This document shows, one piece after another, positions 1-13,057 of a stretch of 59,416 bases of DNA (position 1 is the stretch's first letter; each line of letters begins with the position of its first letter). The notes under the pieces were generated by a model. The model had not been told where the DNA came from. It worked only from the letters and a program-made list of their open reading frames with translations, and ran no database searches. The stretch is from CAYXVF01 sp964468125 (GTDB lineage: Bacteria > Myxococcota > XYA12-FULL-58-9 > CAYXVF01): contig CAYXVF010000027.1 in assembly GCA_964468125.1 (NCBI GenBank), forward strand, positions 1 through 59,416, read 5' to 3'. Position numbers and translations under genes: made by a program.

Positions 1-1589
1 TCGAGTGCGTCGCCCGCGACACCAAGCTCGGCAAGGAGGAGATCACCCGCGACATTCCGAACGTCGGTGAAGAGGCCCTCAAGGACCTCGACGAGGCGGG
101 CATCGTCCGCATCGGCGCCGAAGTGACGAGTGGCGACATCCTGGTCGGCAAGATCACCCCGAAGGGCGAGACCCAGCTCTCCCCGGAAGAGAAGCTGCTG
201 CGCGCCATCTTCGGTGAGAAGGCCGGCGACGTGCGAGACACTTCTCTTCGCGTGCCTCCGGGCGTCGTGGGGACGGTCATCGGCGCACAGGTCTTTGCTC
301 GCAAGGGCATCGACAAGGACGAGCGTGCTCAGCAGATCGAGGAAGAAGAAGAGACTCGCCTGCTGAAGGACCAGAACGACGAGATCAAGATCGTCAAGGA
401 CTCGGCCCGTCGGAAGATCGCGAACCTGATGAAGGGCAAGTCGCTCACCCAGCGCCTCGTCGACGACGACGGCGAGGTGGTGCTCGAGAAGGGCACCGAA
501 GTGACGATGCAGGTCCTCGAGGAGGTTCGGGACAAGTACCTGATGGAGCTCAAGGTCGGTGACTCGGACGCCGAGGACAAGATCGAGGCGATCTTGGACG
601 CGGTGGAAGAGCGCGTGGCGCTGATTAAGATGCGCTTCGGCGACAAGATCGCCCGCCTGAAAAAGGGCGACGAGCTCGCGCCAGGCGTCATCAAGATGGT
701 GAAGGTCTACGTGGCCATCAAGCGCAAGCTTCAGGTCGGCGACAAGATGGCGGGCCGTCACGGCAACAAGGGCGTCATTTCGCGCATCTTGCCCGAGGAG
801 GACATGCCCTACACCTCCGACGGTACGCCGGTGGACATCGCGTTGAACCCCTTGGGCGTTCCCTCGCGTATGAATGTCGGGCAGATCCTCGAGACCCACC
901 TCGGTTGGGGCGCGAAGGAGCTCGGTAAGAAGCTCGACCGGCTCATCGAAAAGATGAACGACCCGCAGACGGTCAAAGATGAGCTGCTCGCGATCTACCG
1001 TGACCCGGAGCACCAGAAGATCATCAACAAGCTGACGCAAGCAGACATCCAACGTCTGGGCGAAAAGCTTCGTGGCGGTGTGCATTTCGCAACCCCGGTC
1101 TTCGAGGGGGCAAGCGAAGCGGAAATTCAGCGGATTCTGGACCAGGCGGGTCTTCCCACCCGGGGCCAGACCGTGCTCTTCGACGGCCGCACCGGCGAGC
1201 CTTTCGACCAAGATGTCACCGTCGGCGTCATGTACATGCTCAAGCTGCACCACCTCGTGGACGACAAGATCCACGCGCGTTCCATCGGGCCTTACTCGCT
1301 GGTGACGCAGCAGCCACTCGGTGGCAAGGCGCAGTTCGGCGGTCAACGTCTCGGCGAGATGGAGGTCTGGGCAATGCAGGCCTACGGCGCGGCTTATGCG
1401 CTGCAGGAGTTCCTGACCGTCAAGTCGGATGACGTGCAGGGCCGTACGCGCATGTACGAAGCCATCGTGAAGGGCGAGAACGTGCTCGAGAGCGGTATTC
1501 CCGAGTCTTTCAAGGTCCTGATGAAGGAGCTGCAGGCTCTCTGTCTCGATGTCGAGCTCATCGAGGAAGAGCAGAGCACCGGCAGCTGA
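1..1589 (+). CDS. rpoB: RNA polymerase beta subunit, C-terminal part (5' truncated by window edge)
   Basis: This is the C-terminal part of the beta subunit of the core RNA polymerase. The frame is open from base 3, so the gene enters from outside the window; about 528 codons are present. The motif GDKMAGRHGNKG is visible near 741-774 and PLGVPSRMNVGQ near 850-885, both part of the conserved catalytic-side beta core. The C-terminal clamp-contact region (GGKAQFGGQRLGEMEVWA) is at about 1321-1374. The reading frame ends in TGA-type stop at 1587-1589, 72 bases before rpoC. Gene order rpoB-rpoC is the universal bacterial arrangement, and the two are expected to be co-transcribed. No disruption is seen. 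Identity is essentially certain. Confidence 0.98.
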   Translation, partial: ECVARDTKLGKEEITRDIPNVGEEALKDLDEAGIVRIGAEVTSGDILVGKITPKGETQLSPEEKLLRAIFGEKAGDVRDTSLRVPPGVVGTVIGAQVFARKGIDKDERAQQIEEEEETRLLKDQNDEIKIVKDSARRKIANLMKGKSLTQRLVDDDGEVVLEKGTEVTMQVLEEVRDKYLMELKVGDSDAEDKIEAILDAVEERVALIKMRFGDKIARLKKGDELAPGVIKMVKVYVAIKRKLQVGDKMAGRHGNKGVISRILPEEDMPYTSDGTPVDIALNPLGVPSRMNVGQILETHLGWGAKELGKKLDRLIEKMNDPQTVKDELLAIYRDPEHQKIINKLTQADIQRLGEKLRGGVHFATPVFEGASEAEIQRILDQAGLPTRGQTVLFDGRTGEPFDQDVTVGVMYMLKLHHLVDDKIHARSIGPYSLVTQQPLGGKAQFGGQRLGEMEVWAMQAYGAAYALQEFLTVKSDDVQGRTRMYEAIVKGENVLESGIPESFKVLMKELQALCLDVELIEEEQSTGS

Positions 1590-1630
1590 ACGACACGATT
1601 AGACGACTAACTTTTGAGTTTGTGGCAACG

Positions 1631-1650
1631 AGGCCTACGGGCCTGAGAGG
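1631..1650 (+). promoter_or_regulatory. rpoB-rpoC spacer hairpin and rpoC ribosome binding site
   Basis: The 72-base rpoB-rpoC spacer contains a small perfect hairpin (AGGCC at 1631-1635, loop TACG, GGCCT at 1640-1644) immediately followed by GAGAGG at 1645-1650, which lies 11 bases before the rpoC ATG at 1662. The hairpin abuts the ribosome binding site, so it could modulate rpoC translation or simply be an RNA processing structure. The pairing is seen directly; the regulatory role is inference. Confidence 0.45.
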
Positions 1651-1661
1651 AACACTCGGTA

Positions 1662-5810
<4,149 letters not shown>

Positions 5811-5831
<21 letters not shown>

Positions 5832-5853
5832 AACTCCACGTAACTGCGATGCC
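5811..5853 (+). terminator. Nested hairpin spanning the rpoC stop codon
   Basis: GGCATCGCAGT (5811-5821) pairs perfectly with ACTGCGATGCC (5843-5853), and inside the loop GGAGT (5825-5829) pairs with ACTCC (5833-5837). The rpoC stop codon TGA (5829-5831) sits at the tip of the inner stem. There is no downstream T tract, so it is not a textbook intrinsic terminator, but its strength and position suggest transcript end or 3'-end protection. Its sequence is also part of the neighbouring repeat family. Confidence 0.55.
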
Positions 5854-6092
5854 CACGAACNNNNNNNNNNNNNNNNNNNNNNNNNNNNNNNNNNNNNNNN
5901 NNNNNNNNNNNNNNNNNNNNNNNNNNNNNNNNNNNNNNNNNNNNNNNNNNNNNNNNNNNNGGGTGCTCCAGCCTGTTCCGCGCAGCGGAGCAGGCAGTCG
6001 GGGAGTGAAACTCCACGTAACTGCGATGCCCACGAACGGGTGCTCCAGCCTGTTCCGCGCAGCGGAGCAGGCAGTCGGGGAGTGAAACTCCA
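5817..6092 (+). repeat. 77-bp tandem repeat array with embedded 100-N assembly gap
   Basis: One full unit occupies 5961-6037. The next copy starts at 6038 and is identical for 55 bases to 6092. To the left of the gap, 5817-5860 equals the last 44 bases of a unit and includes the end of rpoC. The gap (5861-5960) is 100 Ns, the conventional size for unknown length, so more copies are probably missing. Each unit has a hairpin with an 11-bp stem and GCA loop (GCCTGTTCCGC/GCGGAGCAGGC, one G-T pair) and a second one (GGAGT-GAA-ACTCC). There are no spacers, so it is not a CRISPR array. It is either a REP-like element or a local tandem expansion of the rpoC 3' region. Confidence 0.85.
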
Positions 6093-6158
6093 GAATGCGC
6101 CGAGGTGTGCATTGCGGGCGTTTGTGCCGCGCCGAGCGGTGACGGCGAGAGCTGTCAC

Positions 6159-6300
6159 AAGCTGCCGGTGGAAATCGCAGCCCATATCGGAGCACAGATC
6201 GCGAGTGCACTCGATTATGCACACAGCTGTCGAGACGCCGACGGCCATCCGCGGTCTTCCATCGCGTGCTGCACGAAACGCTTCCGCCCGTCTCCACGCA
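6159..6300 (+). pseudogene. Decayed Hanks-type Ser/Thr protein kinase fragment
   Basis: The frame at 6159-6266 reads KLPVEIAAHIGAQIASALDY then AHSCRDADGHP, the typical helix E segment found just before the catalytic loop in myxobacterial eukaryotic-like kinases. At that point the match continues in another frame as HRVLHETLP, which resembles HRD-x-x-P-x-N with the catalytic Asp replaced by Val. No start codon context, ATP-binding lobe or DFG motif is present. It is a short remnant of a once larger gene, next to the repeat array, which suggests deletion or recombination there. The family assignment rests on pattern recognition only. Confidence 0.5.
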
Positions 6301-6367
6301 CCTCGAGCGCGCCCCATGGCTCACCATTGGGCTCGCGGTGGCGCTTCTTGGGGCGCTCCGATCTCCC

Positions 6368-9300
6368 TCAGTCGTTGTCCTGAATCAGCAGGGTGAACTC
6401 GCTGCCTGCGCCTCCGACCGCGAGACCAGAGCTCGGGTTAAAGAGGCGGAGGATCACCGTTTCGTCCGCTTCCAACAGCGCATCCTCATCGATCGAGATG
6501 TCGACGGTGAGCGTCGTACCGTCCGGGTCAGAGGCGAGAAAGCTGAGGGTCTGCGGTGAGCTGAAAGCAAAGTCATCCACCGTCGCTGTTCCCCCAAGCA
6601 ACTCGACTTGGACCGACTCCGCTGTCGGCAGACTCCCGGCCGAAGGGACCGAAAGGCGTACCGTGGCTTGGACCGTCCCAGCATTTTCACCTGCATTGAG
6701 ATTTGGCGGGTCAAACGTGACGGTCGCCGCGTCGTCTTCGATCAAGGTGACCGTGTGCGTTCCGCTGTCGGCGGTGGCATCCGATGAGCTCAGCCCGAAC
6801 ACGATCGTTCGATCGCCTTGCAATGACGTATCGTCGATGGCTTCGAGTTCGATCGACTCTTCCGCGTCATCCAGGGACCCGGATGGGAAGGTGCGCGAGA
6901 GGCCCCCCACGACGTTGAAGTCGCTACCTGACTGCGCACTCCCCGTGCCCGTGTCCTGCACGGTCACTTCGATCGGAATCGCGGTGGAATCGGCATCGAG
7001 GGTCAGAAAGAAAGCGACGGCCAAAACATCCGTGTCGTCTTCATCGATGCTGCTCCCGGTCGCCCGAAAAGCGACGAGGGCAGACTCATTGTCGACGACG
7101 GTCACACGTTGGCTCGTAGTGCCTCCCAGGCTGATGCCTGTGGGTGCGCTCAGATCGATGCGAAAGGTCTCATCCCCTTCGTAAAGCCGATCGTCGACAA
7201 TCGGGACCGTGATCGAATCGCTGTCGCCGTCGCCAGAACCTGGGGCGAACGTGACCGTCCACGACGACGGACCGGAGTAGTCTCCATCGACGATGCTCTC
7301 CTCCACGAGGGTCAGCTCGACGCTCGCTGACGACACCAGTGTGCCCCCCCCCGGAATTCTCAAGTCCACCTGAACGGTCGCGTCGTCAGACTCGTCGACC
7401 GAGCCCGAGCCCGCGCTGAGGGATACGCTTGCGGTGTCGTCGTCGACGAGGCCAAGCGTGTGGCTGGCTTCGCCCAATGGGGCGCCCGTGGCCGTTATCG
7501 TCAAGATGAGTTCCACACTCAACCCGACGTCGATGTCATCGATCGGATCGACCACAACCTGCTGTATGTCTCCGTCACCGCTGCCGGCAGGGAACGTGAA
7601 GGAGAGAGAACTCGTGATCGTATAGTCAGAGCCGTCCACCGCCGTGCTGCCCGCAGCCACTGAGACGTTTACCGTCACCGGCGATGCGAGTGTCGTTCCC
7701 GCTGAATCAAAATCGAGAACGATGTCGATGCTCTGTGGCCCATCCGACTCGGAGGCCGTGCTCGAATCGAAGGCGAATCCCACCGTGCCTGACTCATTGT
7801 CTTGAATCGTCGCGGTGAGCGTATTCGTCGCGCCTGCGAGCGCGTTGCTGAGGCCGCCGAGTTGGAGGGTAAAGCTCTCGTCGCCCTCGAAGAGCGTGTC
7901 GTTCTGCAACGTGAACGTCACCGACCGAGACGCTCCAGAGGACGTTCCCGCGTCAAAGGTCACCATCGCGTCCGCCGGGGCGGTGAAGTCGCTCCCGGCT
8001 GCAGCGCTTCCGCCTCCGGCGACCAGCACCTGCGCCGAAACGGGGGCGACGAGATCGCCACCGCCCGGTACGCTCAGCACCACCGAAGCGGTCACGCTGC
8101 CATCGGCTTCGGACACCGAGACCGCAGACGCAGAGAATTCGAGCGTTGCCGAGTCGTCTTCGACGATCGTCACCTCGTGGTCCGACACACCGAGCGCCGC
8201 GCCGCTCGCCGACGCTCGGAGCACCACGGTCTTCGCGCCCTCCAAAATCGCGTCGTCGATCGGGGTCAGGGTCACGGTTTGCGAAGCACCATCGACGCTG
8301 CCCGCCGGAAAGGTGAGCATTTGCGACGACGGCGAGAAGGTGTAGTCCGTACCCGGGTTGGCGTCACCCTCGAGGGTGTCGATGATCGTGACGACCACCG
8401 GTTCGGTGGTTTCCGTGCCTGCGCCTGGACCCAGGTCGAGACGGACGTCGATATCTAGAGGAGTCCCGCTCGACTCGACGACCATGCTCGACGACAGCGT
8501 AAATCCAACGGAGGCCGTTTCGTTGTCTTCTATCACCACCGTCGAGGTGCCGCTGCCCGCCGTGAGGCCGGTCGCGGACGCCACGCGAAGTACAATGGAT
8601 TCGTCATTCTCCACCAGCGCGTCGTCGACTACGGTCAGCTCGATGCTCTGGACCTCATCGTCGAGTGCGCCCGTGTTGAAATTCAGAGTCAGCGAACCCG
8701 TGGTAAAGTCGTCGGGATCCGAGGCGGTAGTCCCTCCCGCCACCTCGAGCACGACTTCGGCCGGTGCAAGGAGTCCGCCCCCGCCCGGGACATTGAGCGT
8801 CAGGTCCACTGAGACCGTGCCGACGCCTTCAACGACACGCTGATTCGGTGTAGCAAAGGAAATGCTCGCGTTGTCATCATCTACGATCGAAACGACGTGC
8901 TCTCGCGGCTCTTGACTGAGCGGGCCGGTCAGCTCCAAAATTACGGTTCGCGTACCATCCACGACGCTGTTATCGCTCGGCGTGACCGTGAGATCGACAC
9001 GCGCTCCATTGACGCTCCCTGGCCCAAAGGTGAGATTTCCGGCTCCCGTAACCGCGTAGTCCGCCGATACGGCAGCGCTGCCTCTGCCCGAGTCGGTCAC
9101 ACGAAACGAAAGAGGAACGGCAAGCGAAACCCCCGCATCGAGGACGAGGGTGACGGGCACGATGAGGGCGCTGCCGTCTTCATCGACGTTACTGGAGGAT
9201 TGAGCGAACGCATAGGCTGCCGTCTCGTTGTCCACGATCTCAACCGTGGCTTCGCCACGCACTCCGATGACCGCGTCTGAGGGGAGGGCAAGTCGGACGG

Positions 9301-10870
9301 TGAAGTCTTCCACGTCCTCGTAGAATGCGTCGTCCGCAACCGCGATTTGAATCGCCTGTTGCGCGCCATCGTCGCTCCCCAAAGGAAAAGTGAGCGATCG
9401 CGTCGAAGCACTTGGCACCTGGAAGTCCGTGCCCACCCCCGCGGTTCCCGAGATCACCTCGACGAGGACGGAGGCCGCGCGCGGCAATACGCCCCCACCC
9501 GGAATCGTCAGCTGTACCTGAACCGACACCGAGCCGCCGTCTTCGGCCACCGAAAACGTGTCGGAAACAAAGCTGATGGCGACCGAATCGTCGTCGACAA
9601 CCGTCAAGGTCGCCGCATTCGCCCCCAAAGCCGCAGGGCCGGTTGGTGCCCCCAGGCCGAAGTCGATGGTCTTTTCACTCTCCACTGTGGTGTCGCCGAG
9701 CAACGTGACCGGCACGCTCTGGATCGATTCGCCGCTCGTTCCCGCTGGAAAAGTCACCACCGTTGTGTCGAAGGCTTCATAGTCCGTCCCGGGGACGGCG
9801 CTTCCAGTGCCCCGGTCCGACAGCGCGACCGTAACATCACTTGCGAGGGTCGCAGTGGGCGGATCGGGCGTGAGCGCGACACGAAGGGCCGCTGTGCCGT
9901 CGTCTTCGCCCGCTCGTGGTGCGACTTTCTCAAAGCCGACAGTGGCGCTTTCCGCGTCGATGACAGTCGCGCTCAACTCGTCAAAGGTCCCGAGCGCAGC
10001 GTTCACGGGGTTTCCAAGTGTGACAACGAGGGTCTCGTCACCCTCGATCAAACCGTCCGTGGTGATAGCAAAGGTGAAGTTCTGAATCGCGCCATCTTCC
10101 GTGCCCACCGCGAACACAACGTCGAGGCTTCCGGGAGCGCTGAAGTCTTCGCTGCCCGCGCTGCCGCTCACCGTCAGGCTCGCTGACACCGCGTCAGTGA
10201 GCGAGCTCTCGCCTTCGGGCAGTCGGACCCTGACTGCAACCCCAAGTCCCGTCCCTTCTTCGACCGTGACAGTGGACGCGGTGAGTTCGACGAGTGGTTC
10301 ATCGACGGGCACGACCTGCTCGGGCATACAAGAAGACGTACCGGACGGGAGGGTCTCGCAAACAAAGCCCTCTTCGACCAAACATCCTGCACCGCACCCG
10401 TCGCCGCCGCTGTCGTTTCCATCGTCGCATCGCTCGAGGGGTTCGACGATCACACCGTCTCCGCATTGCACGTACGCGTCTTCGAGGACAACCACCGCGT
10501 CTGTGACGTCGGCGGAGATCGTGGACAGCTGGGTAAAACCGGTGACGGCGAGGGCACCACCGCTCTCGCCATCAACCCTCAGCAGCACCGCACGGCCGAT
10601 CGCAGATTGGGGCATCAGAATGTCGATGGTTTCCGACCCGCTGGTCAGCGCGGTAGGAGTTTGGGGGACGAAGCCCGGGGCGAAAGCTCCGGTGTTGTCG
10701 TCGAATCGGCCACCGATTTGCAAGCGTTCCAATCCGGCGTTCGCGTCATACTGGATGACGACACGCAGGATCGGGCCCTGCTCTTCATCCGAGCTACACG
10801 CGAAAGAGCTCATGAGAAGGAGGAAAACGAGGCTCAGCGGAGCCGATGCGGGGAATGGCCGGAGAGACAC
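6368..10870 (-). CDS. Calx-beta multidomain lipoprotein (11 tandem repeats)
   Basis: A 1500-residue predicted outer-surface lipoprotein. The start is GTG 10870, preceded by AGGAG at 7 bases. The N-terminus has a hydrophobic signal with lipobox SSFAC followed by SSDEEQ. Around residues 135-180 lies a DUF4215-like Cys-rich repeat (CGDGVIVEPLERCDDGND...GCGAGC...FVCE). From about residue 190 to the end I count 11 Calx-beta-like units of about 110 residues, each ending in DNE/DDD-(S/T)A-x-(V/I)-x-F, the calcium-binding strand pattern. They alternate between two subtypes: odd units carry a VPGGG-like turn after the first strand, even units a LDxGxG/DTGxGSA signature. The last unit stops at LLIQDND, with no C-terminal sorting signal. 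Likely role is calcium-dependent adhesion or surface structure. It is the last gene of a three-gene minus-strand operon, 28 bases after the TPR gene. Confidence 0.9.
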   Translation of the reverse strand: MSLRPFPASAPLSLVFLLLMSSFACSSDEEQGPILRVVIQYDANAGLERLQIGGRFDDNTGAFAPGFVPQTPTALTSGSETIDILMPQSAIGRAVLLRVDGESGGALAVTGFTQLSTISADVTDAVVVLEDAYVQCGDGVIVEPLERCDDGNDSGGDGCGAGCLVEEGFVCETLPSGTSSCMPEQVVPVDEPLVELTASTVTVEEGTGLGVAVRVRLPEGESSLTDAVSASLTVSGSAGSEDFSAPGSLDVVFAVGTEDGAIQNFTFAITTDGLIEGDETLVVTLGNPVNAALGTFDELSATVIDAESATVGFEKVAPRAGEDDGTAALRVALTPDPPTATLASDVTVALSDRGTGSAVPGTDYEAFDTTVVTFPAGTSGESIQSVPVTLLGDTTVESEKTIDFGLGAPTGPAALGANAATLTVVDDDSVAISFVSDTFSVAEDGGSVSVQVQLTIPGGGVLPRAASVLVEVISGTAGVGTDFQVPSASTRSLTFPLGSDDGAQQAIQIAVADDAFYEDVEDFTVRLALPSDAVIGVRGEATVEIVDNETAAYAFAQSSSNVDEDGSALIVPVTLVLDAGVSLAVPLSFRVTDSGRGSAAVSADYAVTGAGNLTFGPGSVNGARVDLTVTPSDNSVVDGTRTVILELTGPLSQEPREHVVSIVDDDNASISFATPNQRVVEGVGTVSVDLTLNVPGGGGLLAPAEVVLEVAGGTTASDPDDFTTGSLTLNFNTGALDDEVQSIELTVVDDALVENDESIVLRVASATGLTAGSGTSTVVIEDNETASVGFTLSSSMVVESSGTPLDIDVRLDLGPGAGTETTEPVVVTIIDTLEGDANPGTDYTFSPSSQMLTFPAGSVDGASQTVTLTPIDDAILEGAKTVVLRASASGAALGVSDHEVTIVEDDSATLEFSASAVSVSEADGSVTASVVLSVPGGGDLVAPVSAQVLVAGGGSAAAGSDFTAPADAMVTFDAGTSSGASRSVTFTLQNDTLFEGDESFTLQLGGLSNALAGATNTLTATIQDNESGTVGFAFDSSTASESDGPQSIDIVLDFDSAGTTLASPVTVNVSVAAGSTAVDGSDYTITSSLSFTFPAGSGDGDIQQVVVDPIDDIDVGLSVELILTITATGAPLGEASHTLGLVDDDTASVSLSAGSGSVDESDDATVQVDLRIPGGGTLVSSASVELTLVEESIVDGDYSGPSSWTVTFAPGSGDGDSDSITVPIVDDRLYEGDETFRIDLSAPTGISLGGTTSQRVTVVDNESALVAFRATGSSIDEDDTDVLAVAFFLTLDADSTAIPIEVTVQDTGTGSAQSGSDFNVVGGLSRTFPSGSLDDAEESIELEAIDDTSLQGDRTIVFGLSSSDATADSGTHTVTLIEDDAATVTFDPPNLNAGENAGTVQATVRLSVPSAGSLPTAESVQVELLGGTATVDDFAFSSPQTLSFLASDPDGTTLTVDISIDEDALLEADETVILRLFNPSSGLAVGGAGSEFTLLIQDND

Positions 10871-10897
10871 GAAAAACTCCTGGGAGCGCGACCGCTC

Positions 10898-11554
10898 CTA
10901 CCTGCGATCCAAGGTGTAGTCGGCTACTGGGTCATCGCCTCGGAGAAGAAAGTACGTGGATCCCGCCGCGGCCGCAGCCACGACGCCGATCGAGGCCCAA
11001 AACCACCACTCACCCGTGATCGAGCCCTCTTCGTCGTCATCGACCTCTGCAGTTAGGCCTGCTTGGGACTCGATCTGACTCTCGATTCTCAGACGCTCGG
11101 CCCTTGCCGCCTCGGCCGCGGCTTCGGCCGCAAGTCGTTCACTCTCCGCACGTTCGAGCGCGGCAGCTTTCTCCAAGCGCTCCTGTTCCAAGCGACTGAG
11201 CTCGGCCTCGCGCTCCTTCTTTTCTCGTTCTTCCTGTTCGGCCGCCTGCTGTTCCACGTATTCGATCATGCTCTTGACGTTTTTGCGATGCCTCGATTTG
11301 CGCTCCCGAGCCAAGTACTGCTCGTAGAAAAACGCGGCCTTTTCGTACTGCCCGAGCTCTCGATAACACTGACCGATGTTGAACAAGAGGGCGGGTTTCT
11401 GGCTCAGCTCATAAGAAAGCTCGTAGCGTTGAAGCGCTTCGTCAAATTCGCCGAGCCGGTAAAACTCCTCGGCTTCCGCGAAGAGGACCCTCGCGTTCGC
11501 GCGGGGGGAGTTGGGAGCACTCAACGTCAACAGAGCAAGCAGCACTGCGCCCAT
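10898..11554 (-). CDS. TPR/coiled-coil membrane protein
   Basis: A 218-residue protein with an N-terminal hydrophobic segment (MGAVLLALLTLSA), then at least two TPR units (AEEFYRLGEFDEALQRYELS and LLFNIGQCYRELGQYEKAAF), a long Glu/Arg/Ala-rich coiled coil (about residues 100-165) and a C-terminal transmembrane helix (WWFWASIGVVAAAAAGSTYF). This layout is common in myxobacterial proteins of unknown function. The TPR part probably faces the periplasm and binds a partner. ATG 11554 is 3 bases downstream of the preceding stop, so it is translationally linked to the gene at 11558-12730. It is probably a scaffold for the Calx-beta lipoprotein encoded downstream; that role is inference. Confidence 0.85.
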   Translation of the reverse strand: MGAVLLALLTLSAPNSPRANARVLFAEAEEFYRLGEFDEALQRYELSYELSQKPALLFNIGQCYRELGQYEKAAFFYEQYLARERKSRHRKNVKSMIEYVEQQAAEQEEREKKEREAELSRLEQERLEKAAALERAESERLAAEAAAEAARAERLRIESQIESQAGLTAEVDDDEEGSITGEWWFWASIGVVAAAAAGSTYFLLRGDDPVADYTLDRR

Positions 11555-11557
11555 GTT

Positions 11558-12730
11558 TCAATCATCTCCGTCGAAGGGATTCAGGGTGGAACGTTTGAGA
11601 AACGAAGACTCTTCGTCCTCTTGGGCGTCCGGAGCTGGCTTTTTAACGCGTCCCCGCACTCGCGCTTTGCGGGAGGTTAGCTTCTTTCGCTTCTCGCGTT
11701 TCTCCGGCGACTGTTCGCGCGAAACATCACGACGTTCGTGCTGAGGGACCTCGCGTTCGGCTTCTGCTTCCGCGAAGGAGCCAGCTCTCTCCCCGACGTC
11801 GGGTCCTATTTCAGGCTCGGGCGCCGTTAGGAGCGTCGGTTGTGCCGGCTCGGCAATGGACTTCGGTTTTTCGGGTTCGGGAGCCGACGGGCTAACGCTC
11901 GCCGATGCGCTGACATCCTTGCCGCCCGACCCCAGCATGCCTGTCCCGTAGAGCAGACATGCGGAGCCGAGCACAAATACGACGAGCACCGCCCCCGCGA
12001 TGGTCCACCGGCGGCGGAAGTGAACGCCGCTCATGTCGTCCAAGTCTTCCGCGTCGAACGTGAAGTCTGAGCGCGTGGCCTGGGTGTGGTGCTGCACCGA
12101 TCCTGGAGTGGGAGTCTCGTCTGACCGTCTAGCGCGCGTCAGATCATCGGAGAAGACAGGGCGACGAATGATTGCGGTGTGTTCGTAGAGTGAGCCCGAA
12201 GCTCCCTCCGACCGAGTTTCTGCCTCGAGAGGCTGTGCTGGCGCCGCGGGCTGAGTGTCGTTCGAAAAAGACACCGAACTCTGACCTGTAGCAGTCCGAC
12301 CTTGCTCTCCGGCGTGAGTCTCCGCTCGCGCGGCCATGGCTTCGACGTCTCGACTTTGATGAGCCGCAGCTTCCAGCTCGATTTCGACGGTCACGTCAGC
12401 GTCATTCGACTCGGGCAACGAGCCCGCGGCCCGATCCGCTCCGAGCAAGTCTGACCCACTTTGCCGAACCAAGGTGTCGGAATCGAGACCTGGTTCGGAA
12501 GGCCCGTGTCCGTCGCTCGACTCTACGCCGGGTCCAAAAAGAGTCTCTTCGATTTCACTTTCGTCCAGACCGCTCAGCGTATTTCTGCGTTTCGTCACGC
12601 CTTTGACTGCGTGACGATCAGCGTCATCGTCGACCGATCCACCCCTCATGGTTTCGCCCGCAGCCTCGAGATTGAACACCGCTCCATCAAACTCAACCGA
12701 CGTCTCATCGTCGCGCGTTGCCTGACTCAT
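11558..12730 (-). CDS. Single-pass membrane protein with acidic disordered N-terminus
   Basis: A 390-residue protein of unrecognised family. About 240 residues of Asp/Glu/Ser/Thr-rich, probably disordered cytoplasmic sequence precede one transmembrane helix (WTIAGAVLVVFVLGSACLLY, near residue 242), then about 120 residues rich in Pro and Glu and finally a very basic stretch (KREKRKKLTSRKARVRGRVK) before an acidic tail. The start ATG 12730 was chosen because AGGGAG lies about 12 bases upstream; GTG 12766 would add 12 residues. It is the first gene of the operon with the TPR and Calx-beta genes. No enzymatic motif is visible. The many Thr/Ser in acidic context could be kinase targets, but that is speculation. 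Confidence 0.75.
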   Translation of the reverse strand: MSQATRDDETSVEFDGAVFNLEAAGETMRGGSVDDDADRHAVKGVTKRRNTLSGLDESEIEETLFGPGVESSDGHGPSEPGLDSDTLVRQSGSDLLGADRAAGSLPESNDADVTVEIELEAAAHQSRDVEAMAARAETHAGEQGRTATGQSSVSFSNDTQPAAPAQPLEAETRSEGASGSLYEHTAIIRRPVFSDDLTRARRSDETPTPGSVQHHTQATRSDFTFDAEDLDDMSGVHFRRRWTIAGAVLVVFVLGSACLLYGTGMLGSGGKDVSASASVSPSAPEPEKPKSIAEPAQPTLLTAPEPEIGPDVGERAGSFAEAEAEREVPQHERRDVSREQSPEKREKRKKLTSRKARVRGRVKKPAPDAQEDEESSFLKRSTLNPFDGDD

Positions 12731-13057
12731 GACCTCGAGCTCCCTAGACCCATCACCCGCTGTCACTTACCTACGCGCTCACAGGACCACATACACATGA
12801 GAAGATGAACCGACGGCTCGAACCTCGCAACCGAAATTTCGGGTCAACGCAGCAACGAAGCAAACCGCCTGCTTCTGGCTCGAGATCGCGCGACATTGCC
12901 CGAAACAGCGCACATTAGCGCACATCAGCACATGATCGCCCATAAAAGACTGCGCCGCTCGTGTTCAGCCGATTTTGCCGCGGCTCGCGAATCCAAAAGA
13001 CCAAACGAACGTACCGGGCCTCTGGATTCGCGGCCCCGAGTGTCGGAGAATCCTCCC
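12731..13057. other. Divergent intergenic region (no gene seen)
   Basis: This 327-base stretch separates two divergently transcribed genes (12730 leftward, 13058 rightward) and must hold promoters for both. I see no RNA gene. The only clear structure is the short phased direct repeat described separately. The rightward open frame begins upstream (12896), but its N-terminal extension is Arg/His-rich and does not look like protein. Confidence 0.5.
12907..12934. repeat. 10-bp phased direct repeats (AGCGCACAT)
   Basis: AGCGCACATT (12907-12916) and AGCGCACATC (12917-12926) are consecutive, followed by a shortened third copy AGCACATG (12927-12934). The 10-base period places each copy on the same DNA face, as expected for cooperative regulator binding. 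It sits 124 bases before the ATG at 13058. The repeat is seen directly; the operator role is inference. Confidence 0.35.

Noticed and set aside
9097..9411. Short open frame inside the Calx-beta gene on the same strand, other frame
   Set aside because: A frame-shift shadow of a continuous repeat protein; the Calx-beta frame is unbroken.
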